Assembly: GCA_910583695.1 (NCBI GenBank)
Contig: CAJTZL010000092.1
Location: 1 to 5,777 of the forward strand
From: an uncultured Oscillibacter sp.
GTDB taxonomy: Bacteria; Bacillota; Clostridia; Oscillospirales; Oscillospiraceae
Direction of reading: 5' to 3'
DNA: 5,777 bases
Below are positions 4,417 through 5,777 of this stretch, piece after piece; position 1 is the stretch's first letter; each line of letters opens with the position of its first letter. The notes beneath the pieces were generated by a model that saw only the letters and a list, made by a program, of their open reading frames with translations, did not search any database and was not told the origin of the DNA. The translations under genes and the position numbers were made by a program.

Positions 4417-5777
4417 TTACACGACCACGAAGAACTTGAAGAGGAACAGGGCTGAAATCACGTAGGTCAGCACGGAGACCTCCTTGGCCTTGCCGCTGAA
4501 CACCTTGATGACGGTGTAGGAGATCATGGCCAGACCGATGGCGTGGCCGATGGAGCCGGAGACCGGCATGCCGATCAGCATCAGGGACACGGGAACCATC
4601 TGGTCCATGTCGCCGAAGTCCACGCTCTTCAGGCCCATCAGCATCAGCACGCCCACGTAGATCAGGGCGGCGGAGGTGGCCGCGGCGGGGATGATGGCGG
4701 CGATGGGGGCAATGAAGATGCAGGCCAGGAAGAGGACGCCGGTGGTCAGCGCCGTCAGGCCCGTGCGGCCGCCGGCCTCCACGCCGGAGGCGGACTCCAC
4801 GAAGGTGGTGACGGTGGAGGTGCCGGAGCAGGCCCCCGCCACGGTGCCGATGGCGTCGGACAGCAGGGCCTCCTTCATGTTGGGCATGTTGCCCTGTTCG
4901 TCCACCATGCCCGCCCGGGAGGCGGTGCCCACCAGGGTTCCGATGGTGTCGAACATATCGATCATGCAGAAGGTGATGATCAGGGTGACGGCGGTGAACC
5001 AGCCGATCTGGAGGAAGCCGGAGAAGTTGAACTTGAAGAGGGTGGTCTCCACCATGTCGGCGAAGGGCGGCGCAAAGGAGGCCCCGGCCAGGGAGGCGAA
5101 GGGGTTCTGGCCCAGGAAGAGGGCGTCCCCGGCCCAGTAGACCACGGAGGCCACCAGCATGCCCAGCAGGACCGCAGCCCTGACGCCCTTCTTGGCCAGG
5201 ATCACCATGACGAAGAGGCCGATGAAGGCGGTGACTACCGTGAGAAGCATGGGCCCGTAGCCGGAGCCCATGGAGCCCTGGGCCACGCTGGGGGTCAGAG
5301 CCCCGAAGAAGTCCCGCATCATGAAGAAGGGCCCGCCGGTCTCGGAGTAGATGCCCGCGTTGGACCCCAGGCCGATGTTCATCAGCATGATGCCGATGGC
5401 CGGGGCGATGCCCAGGCGCACGCCCAGGGGGATGGCGTCCACAATCTTTTCCCGGATGTTGAAGATGGAGAGGACGATGAAGACGATGCCCTCCACCAGG
5501 ATGATGACCAGGGCGGCCTGGAAGCTGGCCACATAGGTCATGCCGGTCATGGCGGCGATGTTGCCCGTCACCACGGCGAAGAAGCTGTTCAGGCCCATGC
5601 CCGGCGCCAGGGCGAAGGGCTTGTTGGCCAGGAAGGCCATGCAGAACATGCCGATGGCGGAGGCGATGCAGGTGGCCATGAACACGCCGTTCCAAAGGGC
5701 TGAGCCGACGTCGAAGTTCGTCAGCAGGTTGGGGTTCAGGGCGATGATGTAGGCCATCGTCATGAACGTGGTCAGGC
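4417..5777 (-). CDS. NCS2-family purine permease, AzgA/PbuG type (N-terminus outside window)
   Basis: Inner-membrane transporter for adenine, guanine or hypoxanthine, probably cation-coupled. The reading frame stays open to the right edge (LTTF precedes MTMAYIIALNPNLL), so the true start lies outside; the ATG at 5763 is internal to the conserved N-terminal motif. Numbering from that Met, family signatures are FALAPGMGLNSFF (50-62), GVRLGIAPAIGIMLMNIGLG (114-133), FADMVETTLFKFNF (234-247), FCMIDMFDTIGTLVG (265-279), GTSTVTTFVESASGVEAGGRTGLTAL (314-339) and a C-terminal GLAMISYTVIKVFSG. The MFDTIGT and TTFVESA segments lie in the substrate- and ion-binding core of NCS2 proteins, and the SGVEAGGRTGLT signature favours the AzgA subgroup over uracil or xanthine carriers. 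Many hydrophobic helices and a length close to the family's roughly 450-480 residues support an intact protein. A regulatory leader, such as a purine riboswitch, would be upstream of the window. Confidence 0.93.
   Translation of the reverse strand, partial: LTTFMTMAYIIALNPNLLTNFDVGSALWNGVFMATCIASAIGMFCMAFLANKPFALAPGMGLNSFFAVVTGNIAAMTGMTYVASFQAALVIILVEGIVFIVLSIFNIREKIVDAIPLGVRLGIAPAIGIMLMNIGLGSNAGIYSETGGPFFMMRDFFGALTPSVAQGSMGSGYGPMLLTVVTAFIGLFVMVILAKKGVRAAVLLGMLVASVVYWAGDALFLGQNPFASLAGASFAPPFADMVETTLFKFNFSGFLQIGWFTAVTLIITFCMIDMFDTIGTLVGTASRAGMVDEQGNMPNMKEALLSDAIGTVAGACSGTSTVTTFVESASGVEAGGRTGLTALTTGVLFLACIFIAPIAAIIPAAATSAALIYVGVLMLMGLKSVDFGDMDQMVPVSLMLIGMPVSGSIGHAIGLAMISYTVIKVFSGKAKEVSVLTYVISALFLFKFFVVV

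Noticed and set aside
4400..5695. Minus-strand 431-codon frame rich in His/Arg/Gly
   Set aside because: It is a shifted frame of the permease gene without any recognisable domain.
4543..5703. Plus-strand 386-codon frame rich in Gly/His/Asp opposite the permease
   Set aside because: It is the complement of a clear NCS2 permease; the low-complexity GGD/HQH composition reflects reversed hydrophobic codons.

Overview
The window looks like chromosomal DNA from a GC-rich, low-redundancy anaerobic Firmicute, most likely a gut Clostridia of the Oscillospiraceae type (Flavonifractor/Lawsonibacter/Oscillibacter-like). This is an inference from four things: GC-rich codon use, Gram-positive lipoprotein signals and AGGAGG-type ribosome sites, an 88-residue XRE regulator followed by a DUF6514-like small protein, and a TlpA lipoprotein / small CXXC protein / polyferredoxin cluster known from clostridia. 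No RNA gene, CRISPR array, insertion sequence or phage gene was seen.

Layout. (1) 1-665, minus: the 5' part of a sugar-type ABC transporter substrate-binding lipoprotein. It has a good sigma-A promoter (745-773) and a perfect LacI-type palindromic operator (707-732) just downstream of the start of transcription. (2) 971-1921, plus: a complete carbamate kinase (arcC), divergent from the lipoprotein gene, with a roughly 125-nt leader. (3) 1968-3575, minus: a compact three-gene operon. It encodes a TlpA-like thioredoxin lipoprotein, a 54-residue single-pass CXXC protein hidden between its neighbours (2831-2995), and a membrane polyferredoxin. The genes overlap by 26 nt and 4 nt (ATGA). The operon has its own extended -10 promoter (3622-3650) and ends in a strong terminator (1928-1963) that lies in the short gap facing arcC. 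(4) 3850-4315, plus: an XRE-family regulator with a TTG start, overlapped by a 75-residue DUF6514-like gene, with a promoter at 3701-3728 and a terminator at 4364-4401. (5) 4417 to the right edge, minus: an NCS2/AzgA-type purine (adenine/guanine/hypoxanthine) permease, lacking only its extreme N-terminus.

How they work together. The most interesting unit is the three-gene redox operon. Its arrangement suggests a relay from cytoplasmic iron-sulfur clusters through the membrane to an exported thioredoxin, with the small CXXC protein as a probable third component. This functional reading is an inference; the genes and overlaps are read directly from the sequence. Carbamate kinase (ATP from carbamoyl phosphate) and purine uptake could both serve nitrogen-compound fermentation, but nothing in the window links them in one operon.
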